Part shown: positions 25,421 to 32,631 of the stretch, in pieces
How positions within the stretch are numbered: the first letter of the stretch is position 1
Layout: each line of letters begins with the position of its first letter
Assembly: GCA_910586305.1 (NCBI GenBank)
Contig: CAJUGS010000031.1
Coordinates: forward strand, 1-41,114
Direction: 5' to 3'
Length of the DNA stretch: 41,114 nt
Source of the DNA: an uncultured Duncaniella sp.
GTDB lineage: Bacteria > Bacteroidota > Bacteroidia > Bacteroidales > Muribaculaceae
Position numbers and translations under genes: made by a program
Notes under the pieces: model-generated
Seen by the model: the letters and a program-made list of their open reading frames with translations, nothing else
Told to the model about the DNA's origin: nothing
The model's database searches: none

Positions 25421-27637
25421 ATGATAAAAGAGATTTCCGCCTTTCTCCTATGCCTCCTCCCCGGTCTTCACGGCTTCACGGCTACAGCCTCACGGGTTTC
25501 TGACAAGAATGTACGTGTTTTTGAAGACATGGCTCCATATGTCTATCCCGCCAACAGGGCTGCCACTGTGGCTTGTCCGGCGTTTATGGCCGACGGTCTG
25601 CACTATCTCGCTCTGTCGGCCGACGGAAAGAAGATTGTGAAGTATGCTACCCGCACCGGAGCGGAGGTTGAGGTGGTGTTGGATCTCGACAATACGCGTG
25701 AGAACAAGATCGAGGCTATGACTGACTTCACTCTCAGCCCCGACGGCTCGAAGATTCTCGTGGTCACAGCCGAGGAGCCTGTATATCGCCGTTCCACACG
25801 CGCCTCACACTATATCTATGAGTTACGCACACGTCTGCTGCGTCCGCTCTCCGAGAAGTTTGCCAAGCAGCGTTCGCCGCTATTCTCTCCCGATGGCCGC
25901 ATCGTGGCCTTTGTGGGCGACGACAACAATATATACCTCAAAAAGACCGACTACAATACCGAGGTCGCTGTCACAACCGACGGCGCCATAGACAAGGTAA
26001 TCAACGGTGTTCCCGACTGGGTGTATGAGGAGGAGTTCACCACCACCTGTTCCATGGCCTGGGCTCCAGACAATATGACACTCTGCTATCTCAAATATTC
26101 TGAGGCTGAGGTGCCCGCCTACTCGTTCACTCTCTACGAAGGTTCATGCGAGCCACGACCGGAGTATGCCCTCTATCCCGGCAGTTTCACCTATAAGTAT
26201 CCGGTGGCCGGAGAGCCTAACTCCAAGGTCACTCTCCACAGCTATGACGTGGACAATCGCAAGACCAAGGATCTCACTCTTCCCGACACAGGAATAGAGT
26301 ATATCCCGCGTATAGCTTATGGCGGAGCTTCGGCAAGCCGTCTCATGGCCGTCACCCTCGACCGTTCGCAGACACGCATGGAGATTTATTCGATCAACCC
26401 GCGTTCGGGCGTCAGCAAATCGGTGATGACCGAGGAAGAGCGGGCCTGGCTTTCCCCCCTTTCCTATGAGGACATCACTTTCGGCACCGATGGTTTCGTG
26501 GTTCTCTCATCACGTTCGGGATATACCCATGCCTATCTATACAGCTATGCCGGCTCCATGACACGCCAGATCACCTCGGGCGAGTATGACGTGACCGCCT
26601 ACTATGGCGCGGATGCCAAAGGAAGTCACTACTATCAGTCGACATCCACCGGAGCTGTAAACCGTGTGATCTCAAAGGTCGATGTCAAGGGTGTGGTCAA
26701 GAATCTCTCTTCCGACAAGGGCTTCTCATCCGCATGGTTCTCGCCTTCGCTCAATTTCATGGGCCTAACCTATAGCAACACTGCCACTCCGCTTGTTGTG
26801 ACTCTCTATGAAGGGGAGAAGAAACTCCGTGTTCTGGAGGACAATGCTTCCTTGAAGAGTGTATATGCATCGATGCCTGTCACAGAGTTTACCACCATCA
26901 CCACCTCGGAAGGGGTGAAGCTTAACGCCTATATCATTAAACCGACAGGATTTGACGCTTCTCGCCGTTATCCGCTCATCATCCACCAGTACAGCGGTCC
27001 CGGCTCACAGGAGGTGCTTGACCGCTGGAAACCCGACTGGACCCACTATGCGGCCATGAAGGGGTATGTGGTGATGTGTGTCGACCCGCGCGGCACCGGT
27101 GGTCGTGGCCGTGAGTGGGAGACGGCAGTCTACAAGAATCTCGGACACTATGAGACAATCGACCTCCAGGGTGCGGCCGAGCAGGCCGGGAAGCTGCCCT
27201 ATATAGACCCTTCGCGCATTGGTATATGCGGATGGAGTTATGGAGGATATGAGACACTTATGGCCGTCACCTCCGGACGTGCCTCCTCTGTGTTTGCCTG
27301 TGCCGTTTCCATAGCGCCTGTTACCGACTGGCGTTTCTATGACACGGTCTATGCCGAGCGATATATGCTCACTCCGAGGGAAAACCCCGACGGATACCGC
27401 ACATCGGCTCCGCTGAACTATGCCGGAAATCTCAACATACCCCTGCTTATAATGCACGGTACAGCCGACGATAATGTGCATCTCATGAACACAATGCAGT
27501 ATGTATCCGTTATGCAATCCGAGGGACGCTTCTGCGATATGTTCCTTTATCCCAACATGAATCATTCCATCTTTGGCTGTGATGCTCGTCTGAACGTCTA
27601 TTCCAAGATGCTTGATTATTTTAACAAGAATCTCTGA
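25421..27637 (+). CDS. Dipeptidyl peptidase IV-like serine peptidase (S9B)
   Basis: The 738-aa exported product has an N-terminal signal peptide (about 1-22), a beta-propeller (to about 490) and an alpha/beta-hydrolase domain. The DPP-IV specific double-Glu motif is present in DWVYEEEF (E203-E205), which binds the free N-terminus of the substrate. The catalytic triad is Ser 606 in GWSYGG, Asp in HGTADDNVH (about 683) and His 715 in NMNHSIFG. It should release N-terminal dipeptides, typically after proline or alanine, in the periplasm. With the S41 and S9A genes this makes three exported peptidases within 9 kb. Confidence 0.94.
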   Translation: MIKEISAFLLCLLPGLHGFTATASRVSDKNVRVFEDMAPYVYPANRAATVACPAFMADGLHYLALSADGKKIVKYATRTGAEVEVVLDLDNTRENKIEAMTDFTLSPDGSKILVVTAEEPVYRRSTRASHYIYELRTRLLRPLSEKFAKQRSPLFSPDGRIVAFVGDDNNIYLKKTDYNTEVAVTTDGAIDKVINGVPDWVYEEEFTTTCSMAWAPDNMTLCYLKYSEAEVPAYSFTLYEGSCEPRPEYALYPGSFTYKYPVAGEPNSKVTLHSYDVDNRKTKDLTLPDTGIEYIPRIAYGGASASRLMAVTLDRSQTRMEIYSINPRSGVSKSVMTEEERAWLSPLSYEDITFGTDGFVVLSSRSGYTHAYLYSYAGSMTRQITSGEYDVTAYYGADAKGSHYYQSTSTGAVNRVISKVDVKGVVKNLSSDKGFSSAWFSPSLNFMGLTYSNTATPLVVTLYEGEKKLRVLEDNASLKSVYASMPVTEFTTITTSEGVKLNAYIIKPTGFDASRRYPLIIHQYSGPGSQEVLDRWKPDWTHYAAMKGYVVMCVDPRGTGGRGREWETAVYKNLGHYETIDLQGAAEQAGKLPYIDPSRIGICGWSYGGYETLMAVTSGRASSVFACAVSIAPVTDWRFYDTVYAERYMLTPRENPDGYRTSAPLNYAGNLNIPLLIMHGTADDNVHLMNTMQYVSVMQSEGRFCDMFLYPNMNHSIFGCDARLNVYSKMLDYFNKNL

Positions 27638-27667
27638 GAGCTCTTCCTCGGTTAGCATTTGTCACTT

Positions 27668-28993
27668 ATGGCCAACCGCATAATAACACACGAAAACGCT
27701 ATTTTCAATCTTTGGCTCAACTGGATTATAGCAGTCGGTGCCACTATGTTGCCCATCATCCTGAGGGTCTATCTTCCGGCTCTCACCATCCCTGTGGTCA
27801 CGTTTGGTGCCATGGGTGCTCTGATGCTCTACGACCGTTTCTCTCTGAAGGGACGATGGGCCGTGTGTCTCCTGCTGCCTTCCATCGCCATCCGGACACT
27901 CTGCATATCGGGTGTGCTGATGGTGGTGATAAGCATCATCTATGCCAAAGGGTTCATAAACTATATTGACGACACAGGGCTTGTCAACGAAAAGATACCA
28001 TATCTTTCAGTGCTCATCATAGCGCCGGTGATGCTTGTCGTGAGCCTGTGGTCCAAGCTCCGCGACCGTCACTATAGTGCGTGTCAGAGCTGCTTCATCA
28101 GTCTCGGCTCGTCGTCCGAGCGCGGATTTCTCGGGAAGCTCTTCAGCCAGGAGAGCAAGTACCAGCGCAATTTTCTCATAGCCATCTCCTCGATAGTGGT
28201 CATCATCAGCTGGGGCTACTATTTCATATTCTACATCAATGTAAACCTCAACCATCCCGACAAGTTCTTTTTCGGATGGATACCTGTGATTCTCTATGCC
28301 GTATCGGTGGTATATCTCGGTGCGCGATATTTTACCATCTGGGCCTACTACTTCCAGGATATAGAGGGTAGCGACCGCAGGCGTGGCGCCTCGACAGAGA
28401 TACGCTTTCTCATCATCTCGGGCGACAATATATTCCTGACCCGCAACGAGGAATATGGCGACATCCCCGACAGCTCCATGTACGACACTCCCGCCACTCT
28501 GGTGATAGCTCATCGTGATAGTGTGTCGCTCAAGGGGGCTTCCACTGTGTTTGGAGACATATCGCGTCTGCCGTCGTCTGAAATGGAGTTTCGCTTCATG
28601 TATCTCTCGGAAGAGGTGTCGGGCAATCGCAACACATTTCATTTCATCTGTTCTCCGATTGACAAGGATGTCATGGAGCAGTCGGCTTTCAGCAAAGGGA
28701 AGTGGTATAATCTCTCGCGTCTCGAGCGGATGCTCAACAACCGTGAGTTATCGCCCATGCTCGCTGCCGAGATTCACCGTCTCTACACCATCACCATGGC
28801 CTGGAAGACATATGACTATGAGGGGCGTCGACTCTACAAGGTGAAGAACTATCGCCCCCTTTTCCGTCTCAAAGGCATCTGTGACTGGGATGTTGACTTC
28901 AACTCCTCCCATTGGATGAATGTGGCCCGATTCAATGAGGACAAGCCTTTCTTCCGTCTGCGTCGTTTGTTCAGAAAATCATCGAAATCATGA
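27668..28993 (+). CDS. Polytopic membrane protein of unknown function
   Basis: The roughly 441-aa protein is not recognised. ATG 27668 is preferred to the in-frame TTG at 27659. The N-terminal half has about seven hydrophobic segments: two near 15-55, two near 60-95, one near 113-132, and two near 165-225. The C-terminal half (about 240-441) is soluble and rich in aromatic and basic residues. The stop overlaps the miaA start by four bases, so both are coupled, but no functional link to tRNA modification is evident. It lies 30 bp behind the DPP-IV-like gene, with no terminator seen between. Confidence 0.6.
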   Translation: MANRIITHENAIFNLWLNWIIAVGATMLPIILRVYLPALTIPVVTFGAMGALMLYDRFSLKGRWAVCLLLPSIAIRTLCISGVLMVVISIIYAKGFINYIDDTGLVNEKIPYLSVLIIAPVMLVVSLWSKLRDRHYSACQSCFISLGSSSERGFLGKLFSQESKYQRNFLIAISSIVVIISWGYYFIFYINVNLNHPDKFFFGWIPVILYAVSVVYLGARYFTIWAYYFQDIEGSDRRRGASTEIRFLIISGDNIFLTRNEEYGDIPDSSMYDTPATLVIAHRDSVSLKGASTVFGDISRLPSSEMEFRFMYLSEEVSGNRNTFHFICSPIDKDVMEQSAFSKGKWYNLSRLERMLNNRELSPMLAAEIHRLYTITMAWKTYDYEGRRLYKVKNYRPLFRLKGICDWDVDFNSSHWMNVARFNEDKPFFRLRRLFRKSSKS

Positions 28994-29901
28994 GCCGTCC
29001 CTCACTTGTAGTAATCACCGGTCCCACAGCTTCGGGCAAGACTGCCCGGGCAGTAAGCCTTGCCCGGGCTACGGGCGGGGAGATTATCAGTGCCGATTCT
29101 CGACAGGTATACCGTGGAATGGATATCGGTACCGGAAAGGACATCCAGGAGTATGGCGATGTCCCGGTGCATCTCATTGATATCTGTCCTGCAGGATATA
29201 AGTATAATCTCTACGAGTTTCTGCGCGACTATAATGCGGTCTATGACGACATTGTGTCGCGTGGCCGGCTCCCTATACTTTGCGGGGGTACGGGGCTCTA
29301 TGTGGAGAGTGTGCTCAAGGGGCTTCGGCTTCCCGAAGTACCCGAGAATCCGTCGCTGCGTGAGAGTCTGCGGGGCAAGTCGCTTGCCGAGCTCACGGAG
29401 ATATTGGAGGGTATGAAGACTCTTCACAATGTCACCGATGTAGACACAGCCCAGCGTGCCATACGCGCCATAGAGATACAGACATTCTATGCCGCCCACC
29501 CCGAGGCAGCCTCACAGGCCGAGCCTCATCCGGTGGAGAATGCACTTGTGATAGGTGTGGATGTTGACCGCGAGACGCGTCGGAGCCGCATCACTCACCG
29601 CCTGCGGGCCCGTCTGGACGAAGGGATGGTTGAGGAGGTGAAGAGACTGCTCGACTCCGGAATACCGTCCGAGGACCTAATATACTATGGTCTTGAATAC
29701 AAATTCCTCACCCTCTATCTCACCGGTCACCTCACACGCGAGGAAATGGAGTCGCAGCTCGAGATAGCCATACATCAGTTTGCAAAGCGTCAGATGACGT
29801 GGTTCCGCGGCATGGAGCGTCGCTGCCACCCGATAGTATGGCTTCCGTCAACCCTCTCCGACCGTGACTTCACCGACCGCATTCTCGAAATGATGAAGTA
29901 G
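28990..29901 (+). CDS. miaA: tRNA dimethylallyltransferase
   Basis: The 303-aa product transfers a dimethylallyl group to A37 of tRNAs that read codons starting with U. The P-loop GPTASGKT is at residues 10-17. SADSRQVYRGMDIGTGK, the substrate-binding signature, follows, and GGTGLYVESVLKGL fits the family. C-terminal KRQMTWFRG is the conserved tRNA-contact segment. Length is normal. It is the last recognisable core gene before the AT-richer patch 29902-32600. The Bacteroidota often carry two miaA genes; only one is visible here. Confidence 0.95.
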   Translation: MSRPSLVVITGPTASGKTARAVSLARATGGEIISADSRQVYRGMDIGTGKDIQEYGDVPVHLIDICPAGYKYNLYEFLRDYNAVYDDIVSRGRLPILCGGTGLYVESVLKGLRLPEVPENPSLRESLRGKSLAELTEILEGMKTLHNVTDVDTAQRAIRAIEIQTFYAAHPEAASQAEPHPVENALVIGVDVDRETRRSRITHRLRARLDEGMVEEVKRLLDSGIPSEDLIYYGLEYKFLTLYLTGHLTREEMESQLEIAIHQFAKRQMTWFRGMERRCHPIVWLPSTLSDRDFTDRILEMMK

Positions 29902-30058
29902 CGGATGCTATTTTTAGGGACTTGAATTGGTAAAAGTAGGTGGCCGAGACTTCGACCACAGAGTCGTTGACGGTCATATTTTATCGCACGATGGAGAGAT
30001 GTATCAGATGACGGATAGATGATTGAATATGATAGAAATTGTGAGAGAGAGTCTATGT

Positions 30059-30724
30059 TCACCTGATTGTGTAGCCTAATGATATATTAGGTATAGGAAA
30101 TAATCCATCTATCGGTGAAAAATCGATATCGCCTATAAGAACGGTCATTCCTGCACGCAGGAAAAAACCGCTTTTACGTTGAAGACGATAGCCAATATTG
30201 ATGGTACCGAAAATATTAATTCTTGATCCGTCTTTTTCAGTTTTTGAGTTATCAAGAGGACATCCCCAATAATTTACTTCATGTCGATGAAGTATGCACG
30301 GTGTGGCTCCTATGCCGAGTTCAAACTTGCTTGCCCGTTTTCCGAAAATAGCATTGATTTCCAAAGGTATGGTCACTCCTTTGAACTCAACGTTGGTGTA
30401 AGAGTCTCCATCATACGCACCAAACCATCCGGAATTATCCCAGGATCCACACGTAAACGACAATCCGGCGCTGAATCCGAAAGCAGAAGTCGGCTTGAAT
30501 CGCTGGTCATAACCGATTCCGATACCTAATGAAGGACCTCCATATTCAATAAAGACATTACGGCTGATTGAGTTGTCAGACTTATTATTTACGGCAGCGC
30601 TATCGGGTAATCTGGATGGATTGACCACTTCTGACTCTGTTGCTGTGCAAAAGTCGGCCGCCTTAATTGATGCGCTACCTATAATCAAGGGCAGCATTGT
30701 TGAAATGAGCAAATGTCTAAGCAT
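30059..30724 (-). CDS. Putative small outer-membrane beta-barrel protein
   Basis: The 221-aa protein has a signal peptide (MLRHLLISTMLPLIIGSAS, cleavage probably after IKA). After a short linker the sequence alternates hydrophobic and polar residues in segments of about ten (GPSLGIGIGYDQRF, FELGIGATPCI, INIFGTINIGYRL, GFFLRAGMTVLIG). It ends in NISLGYTIR with an aromatic in the final strand, as in outer-membrane barrels. No specific family is recognised. It lies in an AT-rich region between miaA and a fragmentary stretch. No promoter box was found directly upstream, so it may be expressed from the one at 31059-31088. Confidence 0.6.
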   Translation of the reverse strand: MLRHLLISTMLPLIIGSASIKAADFCTATESEVVNPSRLPDSAAVNNKSDNSISRNVFIEYGGPSLGIGIGYDQRFKPTSAFGFSAGLSFTCGSWDNSGWFGAYDGDSYTNVEFKGVTIPLEINAIFGKRASKFELGIGATPCILHRHEVNYWGCPLDNSKTEKDGSRINIFGTINIGYRLQRKSGFFLRAGMTVLIGDIDFSPIDGLFPIPNISLGYTIR

Positions 30725-30773
30725 ATTTAGATGTGTTGAATCAGTTGATGTTAATCTTTTCGTATTGTTAAGT

Positions 30774-31052
30774 TCAGCCTTTAGAGTCCGAGTTTATTGA
30801 TATTACGAGAACGAGGGTGTGCTTCAATTCTTCATTTTCTTTCAGCCTTTCGACTATGTAATTGAATTTATCTTCAGGTGAATGCCAAAGGTTGCCAAAC
30901 ATCATGATTATCAGGCAACATGACAAGCATACACTCAATCGGATGTTTCGGTTTGTAATCGAACAGGTCATACATCACCCCGGTTTCGGAGGAAACCTGT
31001 CGTGCAGATGTAACTATTTTAACAAAATGTCTTGGACTGAACAATACCAATC
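30774..31052 (-). pseudogene. Possible frame-disrupted remnant of a small gene
   Basis: Two minus-strand frames look protein-like but do not join. The upstream frame reads MYDLFDYKPKHPIECMLVML and stops at LAFT soon after; the downstream frame continues from GNLWHSPEDKFNYIVERLKE to a stop at 30774. A single frame change near 30890-30910 would join them into one peptide of about 80 residues. A good promoter (31059-31088) precedes them. No family is recognised, and two separate tiny genes or no gene at all remain possible. Confidence 0.3.
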
Positions 31053-31058
31053 CTAATG

Positions 31059-31088
31059 CAAAATTACACAAAAGAGTTGGAATACAAA
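31059..31088 (-). promoter_or_regulatory. Bacteroidota-type promoter in the accessory patch
   Basis: On the minus strand TTTG (31088-31085) is followed after 18 bp by TAATTTTG (31066-31059). It points at the disrupted small frames and the beta-barrel gene at 30724. Confidence 0.6.
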
Positions 31089-31252
31089 TTATTTTGCCCT
31101 TGAGAATCCGCCATTTACAGTGTCATGGTACAATAAGAGGCAAAATACCCTTTTTCACACTCCTTACCGCTTAAAAACAAGGCTACGGTTTCGGTTAATT
31201 GCCTCCATCTTAGCAGATAAATTGGAAACAAAGCGATCTAATTCCAGACTTC

Positions 31253-31318
31253 CTATATTGAACTATCTTGAAATAAAACGTGCTGTGTTGCTGTGAGGTG
31301 GTGAGCGTCGGCGCTCAT
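31253..31318 (-). other. Tiny open frame starting inside the fabF-like repeat
   Basis: A minus-strand ATG at 31318 opens a 21-codon frame beginning MSADAHHLTATQ, the first part of which equals FabF residues 267-277. GGAG lies six bases before the ATG. The one mismatch with fabF changes GGC to GAC just before this ATG. Translation is not shown; this may be only the repeat itself. Confidence 0.2.
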
Positions 31319-31335
31319 GTCTCCGCCTGCCACTT
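31284..31335 (-). repeat. 52-bp near-perfect copy of an internal fabF segment
   Basis: Positions 31284-31335 equal 33068-33119 (inside fabF) at 51 of 52 bases, in the same orientation; the only difference is T31320 against C33104. The match ends sharply on both sides. In fabF it encodes residues 261-278 around GGMSADAHHLT. The rest of the gap 30725-31415 shows no other similarity to fabF by eye. Confidence 0.9.
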
Positions 31336-31362
31336 TTTTGAATATATGATTGATGACTGTTG

Positions 31363-31394
31363 CAAAGTAATGCAGACCTATTAATGCGACAAAA
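31363..31394 (-). promoter_or_regulatory. Promoter-like element facing the fabF-like repeat
   Basis: On the minus strand TTTTG (31394-31390) is followed after 19 bp by TTACTTTG (31370-31363), one base from TAnnTTTG. The predicted transcript would run straight into the 52-bp repeat in the fabF sense direction. Confidence 0.45.
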
Positions 31395-31415
31395 TTTTAT
31401 TAGGTTTCTGGACTG

Positions 31416-31802
31416 TTAGTTTGCACTTTTCTTCACTTTGTCAACGATATATGCTGCTATTTCCAATATGGTAAATAGTGCGACAATGCCATACAGGATT
31501 AATGTGTCCTCTTCGGGGGCAATCAGATAGTGGAAAATCAAAGTGGATAAAAGAAAACAATAGGGGAGAGCAAGAAGTCCGTCTATAAGAGAACGCAGGG
31601 GGGCGTTGGAGAGCTTCTCTCGGCCGAACCATCGTATGCTGACCCATCTCATGATGCCGAGTGTGATGCAGGAGAAGGAGATGATAACCGCACTCCAGCT
31701 CCATATTTCGGAACGATGGTAGCATATTGAAAAAACGGGGAAACACGCACATCCCACACGATAGGCGAGATTGATGTAAATGTCTTCTTTGTAGTTTTGC
31801 AT
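31416..31802 (-). CDS. Small membrane protein of unknown function
   Basis: The 128-aa product has about four hydrophobic segments (near residues 12-26, 34-52, 72-90 and 99-118), charged loops between them and a basic end (VDKVKKSAN). No family is recognised. A very good promoter (31816-31846) lies directly in front and would give a leader of only a few bases. It sits in the AT-rich patch between miaA and fabF. A second overlapping frame (31441-31818) is judged a shadow because it lacks the membrane pattern. Confidence 0.55.
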   Translation of the reverse strand: MQNYKEDIYINLAYRVGCACFPVFSICYHRSEIWSWSAVIISFSCITLGIMRWVSIRWFGREKLSNAPLRSLIDGLLALPYCFLLSTLIFHYLIAPEEDTLILYGIVALFTILEIAAYIVDKVKKSAN

Positions 31803-31815
31803 ATTGTTTTTTTTG

Positions 31816-31846
31816 CAAAATTACAGTATTTCTGTCTTTAAAGCAA
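31816..31846 (-). promoter_or_regulatory. Bacteroidota-type promoter for the small membrane protein gene
   Basis: On the minus strand TTG (31846-31844) is followed after 20 bp by TAATTTTG (31823-31816), a full -33/-7 match. The start codon at 31802 is only 13 bases past the -7 box. Confidence 0.7.
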
Positions 31847-31920
31847 GTTTTCCAGTCTTACATGGCTATATGTAAATTCTTGTTTATTAAGCTCTTGTGC
31901 TGCGCTGTGCCGAAATAATC

Positions 31921-32535
31921 TTACATGTCCTTTTCTTCCGTCCCGGAGGCTGCCTTTATCCGTGTCCCGGAGCTGTCGTAGAGTTTGAGGCGTTCGAGAA
32001 CAGTTGTCTTTTCTTCCGTGTCGAGAACGCGGTTTATTTTGGATCGCAGACGGCATTTTCTCACATAGAGGGCATCTTCAGAGATACCGAGAAGCAGGCA
32101 TATGCTCTTGGTCGAGAAGCCGGCATAGAGATACTGGGAAAGGATATGTTCTGAATGATTGAAGAGGTTGCCAAGGTGTGATGGGATTATTTCCAGTCCG
32201 TATCTCGAATAAAATTGAGTGAGTGGTATCACACATCCGCCTTGAGGTCGATATTCATTCACAGTATTGCGCATATGTTTGTCAATCATTTCTTTCCCGC
32301 ATTTGTGTCCCTCCCACTCATAGACTACACAGCATATCTCATCGACGATTGAGAAGTTTGAATGCGTCAGCTCTGTTTTGTGTCTGGAAACTGTGATAAG
32401 GTGTTCGGACATCAGACGGTTGGCCTGGTGCAGTTCTCTGATACGACCTGCCATAAGATAGCCACCATAGACAAGAACAATGGCAACCTGTACTATTATA
32501 AGTATATATAACCCATGTATCTCTGAAGTTTCCAT
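31921..32535 (-). CDS. Short membrane-anchored protein with C-terminal helix-turn-helix
   Basis: The 204-aa product starts at ATG 32535; a longer frame begins inside the fabF terminator hairpin and is rejected. One transmembrane helix lies near residues 8-26 (YILIIVQVAIVLVYGGYLMA), followed by a helical linker. The last third (about 130-180) reads HILSQYLYAGFSTKSICLLL then GISEDALYVRKCRLRSKI. This looks like the LuxR-type helix-turn-helix that ends many Bacteroidales TPR-membrane-HTH regulators. Here the periplasmic TPR part is missing, so it may be a shortened relative. The target genes are unknown. Confidence 0.6.
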   Translation of the reverse strand: METSEIHGLYILIIVQVAIVLVYGGYLMAGRIRELHQANRLMSEHLITVSRHKTELTHSNFSIVDEICCVVYEWEGHKCGKEMIDKHMRNTVNEYRPQGGCVIPLTQFYSRYGLEIIPSHLGNLFNHSEHILSQYLYAGFSTKSICLLLGISEDALYVRKCRLRSKINRVLDTEEKTTVLERLKLYDSSGTRIKAASGTEEKDM

Positions 32536-32558
32536 ATCCTGTGTTTTTATGAAAAGCA

Positions 32559-32600
32559 ACAGAGGCCTACCTCTCCATCGCATGGAGGGTATGCCTCTGT
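32559..32600 (-). terminator. Terminator of the acpP-fabF operon
   Basis: ACAGAGGC pairs with GCCTCTGT at the base, with a second inner stem (TCTCCAT/ATGGAG) around a 3-base loop. On the minus strand the stem is followed by a T-rich stretch. It lies 31 bp past the fabF stop. Confidence 0.8.
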
Positions 32601-32631
32601 CAATATGATTTTGCGTTGTGTGCGCGGATGC

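Noticed and set aside
31441..31818. 125-codon minus-strand frame overlapping the small membrane protein
   Set aside because: It is in a different frame from the membrane protein, lacks its hydrophobic pattern and starts upstream of the predicted transcript start.
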